From Pseudoxanthomonas beigongshangi (GTDB taxonomy: Bacteria; Pseudomonadota; Gammaproteobacteria; Xanthomonadales; Xanthomonadaceae), in assembly GCF_016820515.1 (NCBI RefSeq), contig NZ_JADHDV010000004.1, positions 62,001-126,000 on the forward strand: 64,000 bases of DNA, written 5' to 3'. Under the pieces are notes generated by a model. That model made no database searches and was not told the DNA's origin. It saw only the letters and a program-made list of their open reading frames with translations. This document shows positions 51,132-60,113 of the stretch, one piece after another. Made by a program: the position numbers and the translations under genes. Position 1 is the first letter of the stretch; every line of letters begins with the position of its first letter.

Positions 51132-52349
51132 TTGATCATCCATCCCAAAGTCCGCGGCTTCATCTGCACCACCACCCATCCGCTCGGTTGCGAGCTCAAC
51201 GTCCGTGACCAGATCGCCGCCACGCGCGCGCAGGGCGTGCGCACGGACGGTCCGAAGAAGGTATTGGTGATTGGTGCGTCCAGTGGCTACGGGCTGGCGG
51301 CGCGCATCTCGGCGGCGTTCGGTTTCGGCGCGGACACCCTGGGCGTGTTCTTCGAGAAGCCGGGCAGCGAGAAGAAGGCCGGCACCGCCGGCTGGTACAA
51401 CGCCGCCGCGTTCGACAAGTTCGCCAAGGAAGCCGGGCTCTACAGCCGTTCCATCAATGGCGACGCGTTCTCCGACGAAGCCCGCGCCCAGGTCATCGAG
51501 CTGATCAAGAACGAAATGGGTGGCCAGGTGGACCTAGTGATCTACTCGCTGGCCTCGCCGGTGCGCAGGCTGCCCTCGACCGGCGAGCTGAAGCGCTCGG
51601 CGCTCAAGCCGATCGGCGCGGCCTACACCTCCACCGCCATCGACACCAACAAGGACGCCATCATCCAGGCGACCATCGAGCCGGCGACCGAGCAGGAGAT
51701 CGAGGACACGATCACCGTGATGGGCGGCCAGGACTGGGAACTGTGGATCGACGCGCTGGCCAAGGCCGGCGTGCTGGCCGACGGCGCGCGCACGGTCGCC
51801 TTCAGCTATATCGGCACCGACATCACCTGGCCGATCTACTGGCATGGCGCGCTGGGCCGGGCCAAGGTCGATCTGGACCAGACCGCGCACCGCCTGGACA
51901 AGCGCCTGGAAGCGACCGGCGGCGGTGCCAATGTCGCTGTGCTGAAGTCGGTGGTGACCCAGGCCAGCTCGGCGATTCCGGTGATGCCGCTGTACATCAG
52001 CATCGTGTTCAAGGTGATGAAGGAACTGGGCCTGCACGAAGGCACCATCGAGCAGCTCGACCGCCTGTTCCGCGATCGCATGTACCGCGCGGACGGCCAG
52101 CCGGCGCAGACCGACGACGAGAACCGCCTGCGGCTGGACGACTGGGAACTGCGTCCGGAAGTGCAGGCCAAGGCCAAGGCGCTGTGGCCGCAGATCACCA
52201 GCGAGAACCTGTTCGCGCTGACCGACTACGCCAACTACAAGCACGAATTCCTGAAGCTGTTCGGCTTCGAGCGCGATGACGTGGACTATGACGCCGACGT
52301 GGATCCGGACGTGAAGTTCGACTGCATCGAATTGTCGCCGGAAGGCTGA
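51132..52349 (+). CDS. fabV: Trans-2-enoyl-ACP/CoA reductase FabV (TTG start)
   Basis: A 405-residue NADH-dependent enoyl reductase of the FabV class, completing fatty-acid elongation; this class is naturally insensitive to triclosan. The cofactor motif is GASSGYGLA (48-56). The YX8K catalytic pair is Tyr236 and Lys245 (in [10 protein letters not shown]). The conserved opening [19 protein letters not shown] is directly preceded by a TTG at 51132, and no in-frame ATG is near, so TTG is the start. There is no strong ribosome site, which may limit expression. Confidence 0.96.
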   Translation: MIIHPKVRGFICTTTHPLGCELNVRDQIAATRAQGVRTDGPKKVLVIGASSGYGLAARISAAFGFGADTLGVFFEKPGSEKKAGTAGWYNAAAFDKFAKEAGLYSRSINGDAFSDEARAQVIELIKNEMGGQVDLVIYSLASPVRRLPSTGELKRSALKPIGAAYTSTAIDTNKDAIIQATIEPATEQEIEDTITVMGGQDWELWIDALAKAGVLADGARTVAFSYIGTDITWPIYWHGALGRAKVDLDQTAHRLDKRLEATGGGANVAVLKSVVTQASSAIPVMPLYISIVFKVMKELGLHEGTIEQLDRLFRDRMYRADGQPAQTDDENRLRLDDWELRPEVQAKAKALWPQITSENLFALTDYANYKHEFLKLFGFERDDVDYDADVDPDVKFDCIELSPEG

Positions 52350-52698
52350 GGGATCAGGGAGCTTTCTTGCTTCTGCCTCCCCCTTCGGAGAAGGGGGAAT
52401 GAGGGGGACTCACTGTTTGCGCGAAGAGCAAATCCCCCGTCGCCTCCGGCGCCCGCCCCCTTTTTCAAAGGGGGCTAAGTGAAAGCCTTATCGTCAGGAA
52501 CCCTCTTCTTCTTCCCCCTTTGCAAAAGGGGGATTGAGGGGGATTTGCTTTCGCGCCAAGAGCAGGCGCTTCCCAACAGCCGAATGGCTGGTCAAGGGGG
52601 CTAAGAGAAACTCTATCGTCCGGAGCCCGCTTTGACCTCCCCCTTTGAAAAAGGGGGAATGAGGGGGATTTGCTTTTGCAAGGTCTCCCGCCGACCGC
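52350..52698. repeat. Cluster of CCCCCTTT...AAAGGGGG palindromes
   Basis: At least four palindromes of one family (near 52378-52400, 52460-52482, 52513-52535 and 52637-52660), many flanked by AATCCCCC or GGGGGATTTGCTTT. The segment at 52566-52606 (CGCTTCCCAACAGCCGAATG GCTGGTCAAG) matches, inverted, the element at 49255-49310. They sit between the converging fabV and RlmI-like genes. No gene is seen. Confidence 0.8.
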
Positions 52699-53877
52699 TC
52701 AGTCCACCACCCGGCAGAACACCGCTTTCAGGTAGCGCGATTCCTGCACGTGCGCCATGAAGGGATGGTCGGCGCCGGCGCCGGACACCTTGAGGATCTG
52801 GATGGTGCGGCCGGAGAAGTAGGCCGCGCGGCGCAGCATGTCGAGGAACTGTTCCTCGCTGACCAGGCCGGTGCAGGAAAAGGTCGCGAACAGGCCGCCC
52901 GGCTTGACCACGCCCAGTGCCAGCTTGTTCATGTCCAGGTATTTCTTCAGCGCCGCGATGACCTGTTCGCGATCGCGGGTCATCTTGGCCGGATCCAGGA
53001 TCACCACGTCGTACTGATCGCCCCGGTTCGCCGCATCGCGCAGGTACGGGAAGATGTCGGCCTGCACGAACTTCGGCCGCACGTCGTTCAAGCGCGCGTT
53101 GCCCTTGGCGATCTCGATCACATCCTGGTCGATGTCCACGCCGACCACTTCGCTGGCGCCGCGCGCGGCCGCGTAGACGGCGAAACCGCCGGTGTTGCAG
53201 CACAGGTCCAGCACCCGCTTGCCGCCGCACTGGTGCGACAGCCATTCGCGGTTCTCGCGCTGGTCGGCGAAGAAGCCGGTCTTGTGCGCCCCTGCCGGAT
53301 CGGCGCGGAACTTCACCCCGTACTCGCTGATGACGGCCGGCGGCACCGGATCGCTGCCGCGGAAATCGAAGCTCTCCTGTTTCTGGATGTGCTCCTCGGC
53401 GAAGCTGTAGAAGCGCGCGCCGGGGAACTGTTCCTGCAGGGCCTCGTAGATCCACTCGCGGTGGCGGAACATGCCGGCGCTGAAGAACTCGACCACCAGC
53501 AGGTCGCCGTAACGATCCACCACCAGGCCCGACAGACCGTCGCCCTCGGCGTGGACCACCCGCCAGGCGTCGGTGGTCGCGTCCAGCTTGAGCACGTCAC
53601 GCCGCAGCGACACCGCCTCGGCGATCTTGCGCGAGAACCAGCCGGCGTCGATCGGAACCTCCGGATGGGTCTCCAGGATACGCACGGCGATGCGCGAATG
53701 GCCGTTGTAGAAGCCCCGGCCGATCCACTCGCCGTCCACCCCGACCACGTCGACGATGCTGCCCGGCTTGGGCTTCTGGACGGGCTTCTCCACCAGTTTC
53801 TGGAAAATCCACGGGTGGCTGGAGCGCCAGGCGTTCTTGAGGCGTACGACGGGGAGCGGGCTGTTCATGAACGCCAT
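52699..53877 (-). CDS. rlmI: RlmI-like 23S rRNA cytosine-C5 methyltransferase
   Basis: A 392-residue methyltransferase. The N-terminal PUA-like region (about 1-80: VRLKNAWRSSHPWIFQKLVE, GEWIGRGFYNGHSRIAVRIL) is followed by the EEHI-type middle domain and the class I SAM fold: VLDLCCNTGGFAVYAA, VGVDIDQDVIEIAKGNA, VILDPAKMTR, and the catalytic-Cys segment FATFSCTGLV. RlmI methylates C1962 of 23S rRNA. The start may be ATG 53877 or 53868. The gene is convergent with fabV and divergent from terC. Confidence 0.9.
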   Translation of the reverse strand: MAFMNSPLPVVRLKNAWRSSHPWIFQKLVEKPVQKPKPGSIVDVVGVDGEWIGRGFYNGHSRIAVRILETHPEVPIDAGWFSRKIAEAVSLRRDVLKLDATTDAWRVVHAEGDGLSGLVVDRYGDLLVVEFFSAGMFRHREWIYEALQEQFPGARFYSFAEEHIQKQESFDFRGSDPVPPAVISEYGVKFRADPAGAHKTGFFADQRENREWLSHQCGGKRVLDLCCNTGGFAVYAAARGASEVVGVDIDQDVIEIAKGNARLNDVRPKFVQADIFPYLRDAANRGDQYDVVILDPAKMTRDREQVIAALKKYLDMNKLALGVVKPGGLFATFSCTGLVSEEQFLDMLRRAAYFSGRTIQILKVSGAGADHPFMAHVQESRYLKAVFCRVVD

Positions 53878-53929
53878 TTTACATTTCCCGTTGACCGGCC
53901 CGGCCCCTTGCCCTGAAAATCGCCGCCAG

Positions 53930-54060
53930 AAGGGGAGTAGCTCCCAACGTGCCGGCCGTCATTTCGAGCGTTCACGCTCCGGTCCCACGGCAGCCAGAGA
54001 CCTGGCTGTGAGCGAGACCTTCGCCGCAACGGCGAAGATCTGCCCCGGAGTCCCCCCGAT
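53930..54060 (+). promoter_or_regulatory. yybP-ykoY manganese riboswitch
   Basis: The leader has the conserved aptamer sequence AAGGGGAGTAGC (53930-53941), a variable stem, then GAGCGAGACCTTCGCC, GGCGAAGATC and a closing TGCCCCGGAG (54041-54050). This is the yybP-ykoY consensus, with the GGGGAGUAGC and GAGACC elements that create the Mn2+ pocket. It precedes the TerC/Alx gene, its usual client. Mn2+ binding is expected to raise expression. Confidence 0.9.
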
Positions 54061-54117
54061 CCCGTGCATGCCTGTCGCCCTGCGGCCTGGACTTGACTCT
54101 TTCCGACGGGACTTTCG

Positions 54118-55077
54118 ATGCAAACGATAGGCAATCCATGGTTGTGGGCCGGCTTCGCCGGCGTGGTGGTGATCGCGCTGCTGGTCGATCTGGTGCTGAT
54201 GCGCCACGGCGGCGCGCACCGGGTGACCTTCAAGGAGGCGCTGTACTGGAGCCTGGGCTGGATCGGCCTGGCGCTGCTGTTCAACGCCGGCCTGTGGTGG
54301 TACGTCAATGAAACCGCCGGCGTGGCGATGGCGAACAAGGTCGGCCTGGAATTCCTCACCGGTTACCTGGTGGAGAAATCGCTGGCTGTCGACAACATCT
54401 TCGTGTTCCTGATGCTGATGAGCTACTTCGCGGTACCGGAGGAGCAGCGCCAGCGCGTGCTGGTGATCGGCATCCTCGGCGCGATCGTCCTGCGCAGCAT
54501 CCTGATCTTCGCCGGCGCCGCGCTGTTGGCCCATTTCCACTGGCTGCTGTACGTGTTCGGCGCGTTCCTGCTGCTGACCGGCGTGAAGATGTGGTTCGCC
54601 GCCGGCAAGGAGCCGGATCTGGAGCGCAACCCAGTGCTGCGCTGGATGCGCGGGCACCTGCCGCTTTCGCCCGAGTACCACGGCGAGGCACTGAGCGTCG
54701 TCCGCGACGGCAAGCGCTGGTACACCCCGCTGTTCGTGGTGCTGGTGCTGATTGGCGTCACCGACGTGATCTTCGCGGTGGACAGCATCCCGGCGATCTT
54801 CGCGATCACCGCCGATCCGTTCATCGTGCTGACCTCCAACGTGTTCGCGGTGCTGGGCCTGCGCGCGATGTTCTTCCTGCTGGCCGGCATGGCCGATCGC
54901 TTCCACCTGTTGCCCTACGGCCTGGCGGTGGTGCTGGCCTTCATCGGCACCAAGATGCTGCTGATCGACGTGTTCAAGATCCCGGTGCTGTGGTCGCTGG
55001 CTGGCGTGGCCGCGATCCTGGGCGTGACCATCGCCCTCAGCCTGGCGCGTCCGGCCAAGCCGGGCACGCACGCCTGA
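54118..55077 (+). CDS. alx: TerC/Alx-family manganese exporter-like protein
   Basis: A 319-residue membrane protein with about nine helices. TerC-family motifs are EKSLAVDNIFVFLMLMSYFA and VTDVIFAVDSIPAIFAITAD, with acidic residues (Glu, Asp) inside helices that coordinate a metal. It is about the usual length of Alx (~320). The yybP-ykoY riboswitch in its leader links it to Mn2+ homeostasis, as Mn2+ exporter or protection protein. ATG 54118 is 57 bp after the riboswitch. Confidence 0.94.
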   Translation: MQTIGNPWLWAGFAGVVVIALLVDLVLMRHGGAHRVTFKEALYWSLGWIGLALLFNAGLWWYVNETAGVAMANKVGLEFLTGYLVEKSLAVDNIFVFLMLMSYFAVPEEQRQRVLVIGILGAIVLRSILIFAGAALLAHFHWLLYVFGAFLLLTGVKMWFAAGKEPDLERNPVLRWMRGHLPLSPEYHGEALSVVRDGKRWYTPLFVVLVLIGVTDVIFAVDSIPAIFAITADPFIVLTSNVFAVLGLRAMFFLLAGMADRFHLLPYGLAVVLAFIGTKMLLIDVFKIPVLWSLAGVAAILGVTIALSLARPAKPGTHA

Positions 55078-55158
55078 CCGGCCGCCGGGACGGCCATCCC
55101 GTCCACGGGATGGTCTGTCCCCGGCCGCCGGCCCTTGCAAACGCGGGGGCCGGGCGCC
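55078..55158 (+). other. Short spacer with a GC-rich hairpin
   Basis: CCATCCCG (55094-55101) pairs with CGGGATGG (55106-55113), a hairpin without a T-run between terC and the rhomboid gene. It may be a weak terminator. Confidence 0.4.
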
Positions 55159-55950
55159 ATGCAGATTTCCATGGACCTGCATCATCCCGATCATCCGGCC
55201 TTCGATCCGGACACCCAGCGCCGGCATGACCGCCGGCGCCTGCTGTGGGCGCTGAACCTCAGCCTGGCCTTCGTGCTGCTGCTGGCGGTGGTGTTCTCGG
55301 CGCAGTCCAGCTTCGACTGGGCCCGGTTCGCCATCGCGCCGCTGCAGGTGCAAGGCCTCATCGGCATCCTGACCGCGCCGCTGCTGCACGGTTCGGTCGA
55401 GCACATCGCCGCCAACGCCACCGCCCTGCTGATGCTCGGCACCCTCGCCGGCGCGGTATACCCGCGCGCGACCGCCTGCGCCGTGCCACTGGTGTGGCTG
55501 GGCGCGGGATTGGGGCCGTGGCTGCTGGGCGATCCGGGTTCGCATCACCTCGGCGCCAGCGGCCTGACCCATGGCCTGATGTTCATGATCTTCATGCTCG
55601 GCCTGCTGCGCCGGGACCGCGCCGCGATCGCGGCCGGCATGATCGCGTTCCTGTTCTACGGCGGCATGGTGCTGAGCATTTTGCCGCAGGAACCCGGCGT
55701 GTCCTGGCAGGCGCACATGGGCGGCGCCGTCGGCGGCTTCATCGCCGCGATCCTGTTCCGCCGCCTGGACCCGCCACTGCCGCGCAAGCGCTACAGCTGG
55801 GAGGACGAGGAAGAATCGATCGCGCCAATCGACGACGAACTGGAACCCCCGGCGCCGCGCGAGGTGCCGGTGCTGTGGGTGCGCCCGCAGGACGACGGCG
55901 TGCGCGGGGTGGTCCTGCGCTTTCCGCCGCGCGAGCCGCCGGGGCAGTAA
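55159..55950 (+). CDS. Rhomboid-family intramembrane protease
   Basis: A 263-residue membrane protein with about six helices. The catalytic Ser134 is in HLGASGLTHG (GxSG) and the partner His186 is in SWQAHMGGAVGG. HGSVEHIAANATAL supplies the conserved His-Asn region of helix 2. The last ~65 residues are cytosolic and acidic (EDEEESIAPIDDELEP). The substrate is unknown. The gene follows alx on the same strand by 81 bp. Confidence 0.92.
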   Translation: MQISMDLHHPDHPAFDPDTQRRHDRRRLLWALNLSLAFVLLLAVVFSAQSSFDWARFAIAPLQVQGLIGILTAPLLHGSVEHIAANATALLMLGTLAGAVYPRATACAVPLVWLGAGLGPWLLGDPGSHHLGASGLTHGLMFMIFMLGLLRRDRAAIAAGMIAFLFYGGMVLSILPQEPGVSWQAHMGGAVGGFIAAILFRRLDPPLPRKRYSWEDEEESIAPIDDELEPPAPREVPVLWVRPQDDGVRGVVLRFPPREPPGQ

Positions 55951-56409
55951 ATCGTTTGCCTGTTGGGGCGATTCCACTGCGATCCGTTTTGTTGTTCGAG
56001 CGGGTCGGGAATCGCGACTGACGTCGCTCCCACATGATGGGATTCTCGGCATTGTTCCTTGTGGGAGCGACGTGAGTCGCGAGCTTTTGACTCCTCGGAC
56101 GAGACGGGATTGTCGCGACTTACGTCGCTCCTACAAGGATGGATTCGTGGCACCGCTTTCTGTAGGAGCGACGTAAGTCGCGACAGCCTTTCGATGGAAT
56201 GGCGAAACGCCGTCCATATCCAGGCCGCAGTCCAACCCCATGTCCTGCCGTCATCCGAACGGACATCCGGGGGCGCATGACAGTCATCGCATGACCTTCC
56301 CTTGCGAAGTAACGACGCCGCCCGGACATTCATCGCCATCGCGATTCGAGTCGCTTCCTCAATATGAAAGTAATCGTATAGTGACGGCCCCGCTTGGAGT
56401 CGCGATGAA
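55951..56409. repeat. 459-bp spacer with four REP units
   Basis: Units at 56012-56034 (inverse), 56060-56082 (TGTGGGAGCGACGTGAGTCG), 56112-56135 (inverse) and 56161-56184 (TGTAGGAGCGACGTAAGTCG). The alternation of orientation makes two REPIN doublets. The remaining 225 bp before the chitinase gene includes ATGAAATGAG, where a possible minimal ORF (ATG AAA TGA) overlaps the chitinase start. No other gene is seen. Confidence 0.85.
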
Positions 56410-57561
56410 ATGAGCAGATTGATTCGGTCAGGGTGGTTGGCGCTGGCTTTCGCTTTCTCGGTCGGCGCCGTCGAAACACAGGCCGCGCAGGCGAAGGACG
56501 ATTCGGGATATCGAGTGATCGGCTACGTCTCCGACGGCGAGAAGCTTCCGCCGATCAGCGCGCGCAAGCTGGACGTCATCAACTTCGCCTTTGCCCACGT
56601 CAATCCGCAACATGAAGTGTTCCTGCCCCGCGAAACCGCGGCGCGCTCGCTGGCGGGACTGACCGCGCTGCGCAAGGACAATCCGGATCTGAAGATCGTG
56701 CTGTCGGTCGGCGGCTGGGGCGCGGGAAATTTCTCCGAAGCGGCCGCCACCGAAGCGGCGCGTGCGCGCTTCGCCGACACCGCGGTCGAACTGGTGCGCC
56801 GGCATGATCTCGATGGCGTGGACATCGACTGGGAATACCCCGGCCATCCCGGGCCGGGCATCAGCTACAGCGCCGACGACAAGGCCAACTTCCCGCTGAT
56901 GCTGGAGGCTGTACGCACGAAACTCGACGCGCTCGGCAAGACCCAGGGAGATCGGTATTACCTGCTGACCATCGCGGCGGCCGACGGTGACGCGGCGCGC
57001 GGCCTGGACATCCCGCGCATCTCGGCGATCCTGGACTGGATCAACCTGATGACCTACGACTTCTACGGCAGCCTCAAGCGCACCACCGGCCACCACGCCG
57101 GCCTGCGTCCGTCGCGCACGGCCGAGCCGGGCAGCCGCAACACGGTGCAGGCGGTGGAGGAGTTCCTCGCTGGCGGCACGCCGCCACGCAAGCTGCACGT
57201 CGGCCTGGCATTCTACGGCCGCACCTTCGACGAGGTGACCGACGGCAACAATGGCCTGGACCAACCGTTTGCCAGCGGCGGCGGCTTCATTTCCTGGCGG
57301 GAGATCGCCCGTTCACGGCTGAACAAGGAAGGCTACGTCCGCCATTGGGACGAGCAGGCACAGGCGGCGTGGCTGTGGAATCCGACGCTGCGCAAGATGA
57401 TCAGCTACGAGGATCCGCAGGCGCTGAAAGCCAAGGTGGCCTACGTGCGCGAGAAGGGCCTGGGCGGCGTGATGTACTGGGAGCAGAGCAACGACCCGGA
57501 CGAGCAGCTGCTGGATGTGACCCGCGAAGCCCTGTTCACCGACACGCCCGCGAAACGCTGA
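56410..57561 (+). CDS. Secreted GH18 chitinase-like protein
   Basis: A 383-residue exported glycosyl hydrolase. The signal peptide is LIRSGWLALAFAFSVGAVET. The catalytic motif DGVDIDWE (135-142) contains Glu142, the GH18 acid/base, and is preceded by KIVLSVGGWG (the SxGG motif). The C-terminal chitinase insertion and strand motifs are present (MTYDFYGSLKR, KLHVGLAFYGRTFDEV, GVMYWEQSND). It is single-domain with no chitin-binding module. It fits a scavenging or lytic lifestyle. Catalytic activity is likely but chain length and specificity are unknown. Confidence 0.93.
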   Translation: MSRLIRSGWLALAFAFSVGAVETQAAQAKDDSGYRVIGYVSDGEKLPPISARKLDVINFAFAHVNPQHEVFLPRETAARSLAGLTALRKDNPDLKIVLSVGGWGAGNFSEAAATEAARARFADTAVELVRRHDLDGVDIDWEYPGHPGPGISYSADDKANFPLMLEAVRTKLDALGKTQGDRYYLLTIAAADGDAARGLDIPRISAILDWINLMTYDFYGSLKRTTGHHAGLRPSRTAEPGSRNTVQAVEEFLAGGTPPRKLHVGLAFYGRTFDEVTDGNNGLDQPFASGGGFISWREIARSRLNKEGYVRHWDEQAQAAWLWNPTLRKMISYEDPQALKAKVAYVREKGLGGVMYWEQSNDPDEQLLDVTREALFTDTPAKR

Positions 57562-57579
57562 ACCGCGGAAATGCCTTCT

Positions 57580-57785
57580 TGTGGGAGCGACGTGAGTCGC
57601 GACGGTGGTTTCCGGAGCCGATGCGCTGGAAAGGCGTCGCGACTTACGTCGCTCCCACAGGGAAGGGTTGTGAGAATCGGATGCAATGCAACACCCGAAT
57701 CGCCCTTGTAGGAGCGACGTGAGTCGCGACAGCGGTTTCCGAAGCCGATGCGCTGGAAGGCGTCGCGACTCACGTCGCTCCTACA
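57580..57785. repeat. Two nearly identical REPIN doublets
   Basis: Doublet 1 spans 57580-57659, doublet 2 spans 57707-57785. Each starts with TGTNGGAGCGACGTGAGTCG, has an inverse copy at its end, and shares the interior GGTTTCCGGAGCCGATGCGC (GGTTTCCGAAGCCGATGCGC in the second). The near-identity over about 80 bp indicates a recent local duplication or transposition. They lie in the 275-bp spacer between the converging chitinase and TonB receptor genes. Confidence 0.9.
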
Positions 57786-57836
57786 AAAAGCGATGGCATC
57801 CCGCTCCGCCGGTTGGACGGCGGAGCGGGCGTTTCC

Positions 57837-60113
57837 TCAGAACTTCATCGTGAACTCGGCGCCGACGGTGCGCGGTTCGTTGATGAATCCGGTCAGGTTG
57901 TTGAAGTCGATCGCGCCGACGATGCGGGTCTGGTCGGTGATGTTGCGGCCGAACAGTGCCACTTCGTAGTCACCGTAGTTCCAGCCGTAGCCGATGCGCA
58001 GGCCGCCTTCCAGCGAGGACTTGCCGGTGAATTCCACCGACTCGTACAGGAAGAAGTTGACTTCGCTGCGATAGGCCCAGTCGGTGTAGAAGTACAGCTC
58101 GGCGCCGTCGCCCATCGGTACGCTGTAGCGCGCGGTCAGGTTGTGCACCCACTTCGGCGCCTGCGGCAGCGGATTGCCGTTGATGCGGGCGAAGCCATTG
58201 ACGATCGGATCGGTGACCGTGCAACCGCCGCCGCACGGGGCGACGCCAAGATCCGCATCCTTGATCTCGGTGTCGTTGTAGCTGCTGCCGAAGGTCACCA
58301 GCAGGTTGTCCAGCACGTAGGCTTCCAGATCCAGCTCGAAGCCTTGGCCGATGGTCTTGTCGGCATTGAGCAGGTTGGCCTGGTTGGTACCACCGCCGAC
58401 CGCGATCAGCTGCTGGCCGTCGACGTTGTAGCGGAACACGTTGAAGCCCACGCGCGCGCGCTTGTCCCACAGGTCCGCCTTGACGCCGGCCTCGTAGGAA
58501 ATCACTTCCTCCGAGTCGGCCTTGGTCACGGTGCCGAAGGCCACGCGGCCCTGGATCGACGGCGCACGGAAGCCCTTGGCGACGCGGGCGTAGAAGTTCA
58601 CGTTGTCGTTGAACGCATAGACCGCGCTGCCATCCCAGCTGACATCGTCCACGTCGGTGTGCTCGCGGAACGGACCGCCGATCGGCGAACCGCCGGGTAC
58701 CGCCTGCAGCACGCTGGCGCTGAAGTCCTTCTTGTCCTGGGTGTAGCGCACGCCGCCGCGCAGCTTCAGCTTGTCGGTGGCCTGGTACTCACCGGAGGCG
58801 AACACCGCCCACGCCTTGTTTTCCTGCTCCTGGATCGCGTGGCCGCTCTGCGGATTGCCCGAGGCCAGCGAGTCGTAGTTGAAGCTGTCGATGCGGATGT
58901 CTTCCTTGAACCAGAACAGGCCGGCCTGCCAGTTGAACTTGCCGGCGTAGTCCGATTCCAGGCGGAACTCCTGGGTGAGCTGCTTGTGGTGCGGCAGGCC
59001 GTCGGCCGATTCGGACGGGAAGCGCGCGCCGATCAGCGGCTGGCCGGCGTCGATGCCGTCGGCCGGGTTGAAGTCGAAGGTGTACACGTAGCCGCCGTCG
59101 ATGTCGCCGCGGTTGAGCGATTCGGCGGTCTCGTAACCGGTGATCGAATACAGGTTGTAATCGCCCAGATCCCAGCGCAGGCGGGCGCTGCCGCCCCAGG
59201 TGTCGAGCTCGGAGAAGTTCACGCCATCCGTGTACATCTTCTCCTTGTCGAAACCCGGCACGAAGTCATTCGTGCCCGGCTTGATGATGTTGGCGCGGAA
59301 CAGGCGGGCGGTGCCGTTGAGGTGGCGCTTGTGCAGGTTGAACAGGCCTTCGAACGCGTCGCCCTCGTACAGGAACTGCACGCGCGCGGCGGATTCGTCG
59401 TAGCCCTCGGCACCGCGATCCGGGCCGGCCGGGTTCTGGTTCGTCACCCAGTCTTCCTTGCGCTGGTACAGCGCCGACACGCGCGCGGACCAGCGCTCGC
59501 TCAGCGGACCGCCGATGGCGCCCTCGAAATTCCACATGTTGTCGCTGCCGTAGGACAGCTGGGCATAGCCGTCCAGCTCGCGGGTCGGCTTGGCCGATTC
59601 GAACTTGACCACGCCGGCCGGGGTGTTGCGGCCGAACAGCGTGCCCTGCGGACCGCGCAGCACCTCGATGCGCTCCAGGTCGAAGATCGGGAAGCCCTTC
59701 AGCAGCGGGCTTTCCTGGACCACTTCGTCGTACACCAGCGAGACCGGCTGCGAGGCGTTGAGATCGAAGTCGGTGTTGCCCAGGCCGCGGATGTAGAAGC
59801 GCGGGAACGCGCGGCCGTAGGAGGATTCGATGTTGAGGCTGGGCACGCGCGCGGACAGGAAGCGGATGTCGTTGCCGCCGGAACCAAGCACGTCCAGCTT
59901 CTCGCTGCTGACGCTGGAGATGGAGACCGGGACGTCCTGGATGTTCTCGACCTTGCGCTGCGCGGTCACCTGCACGGTGTCCAGCGTGGACGCTTCGGTC
60001 TTGGGAGCGGTGGTGGCTGCTTCCTGGGCGAGCACACTGCCGAACGGCAGCAGCGCGGCGATGGCGAAGGCAAGGCGGTGCGGCCGCACGGCGGTGGAGC
60101 GGAGTCGGGACAT
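57837..60113 (-). CDS. TonB-dependent outer-membrane receptor
   Basis: A 758-residue receptor. The signal (AFAIAALLPFGSVLAQEAA) is followed by a TonB box-like segment (LDTVQVTAQRKVENIQDVPV) and a plug domain with FYIRGLGNTDFDLNASQ and VVKFESAKPTRELDGYA. The 22-strand barrel follows, with typical GYGWNYGDYEVALFGRNITD and a terminal Phe (EFTMKF). The SVSSEKLDVLG plug resembles receptors for siderophores or plant/polymer compounds in the FecA/PcuA-like group; the ligand is unknown. ATG 60113 is preferred to an upstream in-frame start at 60176. Confidence 0.94.
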   Translation of the reverse strand: MSRLRSTAVRPHRLAFAIAALLPFGSVLAQEAATTAPKTEASTLDTVQVTAQRKVENIQDVPVSISSVSSEKLDVLGSGGNDIRFLSARVPSLNIESSYGRAFPRFYIRGLGNTDFDLNASQPVSLVYDEVVQESPLLKGFPIFDLERIEVLRGPQGTLFGRNTPAGVVKFESAKPTRELDGYAQLSYGSDNMWNFEGAIGGPLSERWSARVSALYQRKEDWVTNQNPAGPDRGAEGYDESAARVQFLYEGDAFEGLFNLHKRHLNGTARLFRANIIKPGTNDFVPGFDKEKMYTDGVNFSELDTWGGSARLRWDLGDYNLYSITGYETAESLNRGDIDGGYVYTFDFNPADGIDAGQPLIGARFPSESADGLPHHKQLTQEFRLESDYAGKFNWQAGLFWFKEDIRIDSFNYDSLASGNPQSGHAIQEQENKAWAVFASGEYQATDKLKLRGGVRYTQDKKDFSASVLQAVPGGSPIGGPFREHTDVDDVSWDGSAVYAFNDNVNFYARVAKGFRAPSIQGRVAFGTVTKADSEEVISYEAGVKADLWDKRARVGFNVFRYNVDGQQLIAVGGGTNQANLLNADKTIGQGFELDLEAYVLDNLLVTFGSSYNDTEIKDADLGVAPCGGGCTVTDPIVNGFARINGNPLPQAPKWVHNLTARYSVPMGDGAELYFYTDWAYRSEVNFFLYESVEFTGKSSLEGGLRIGYGWNYGDYEVALFGRNITDQTRIVGAIDFNNLTGFINEPRTVGAEFTMKF

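Noticed and set aside
52350-52698. Possible CRISPR-like array of regularly spaced repeats
   Set aside because: The units are inverted palindromes of variable spacing and orientation, not direct repeats with unique spacers.
53959-56052. A 697-codon minus-strand frame opposite terC and the rhomboid gene
   Set aside because: It runs against the well-supported terC and rhomboid genes and through the riboswitch; residue use (His, Gln, Arg) is that of a reverse shadow.
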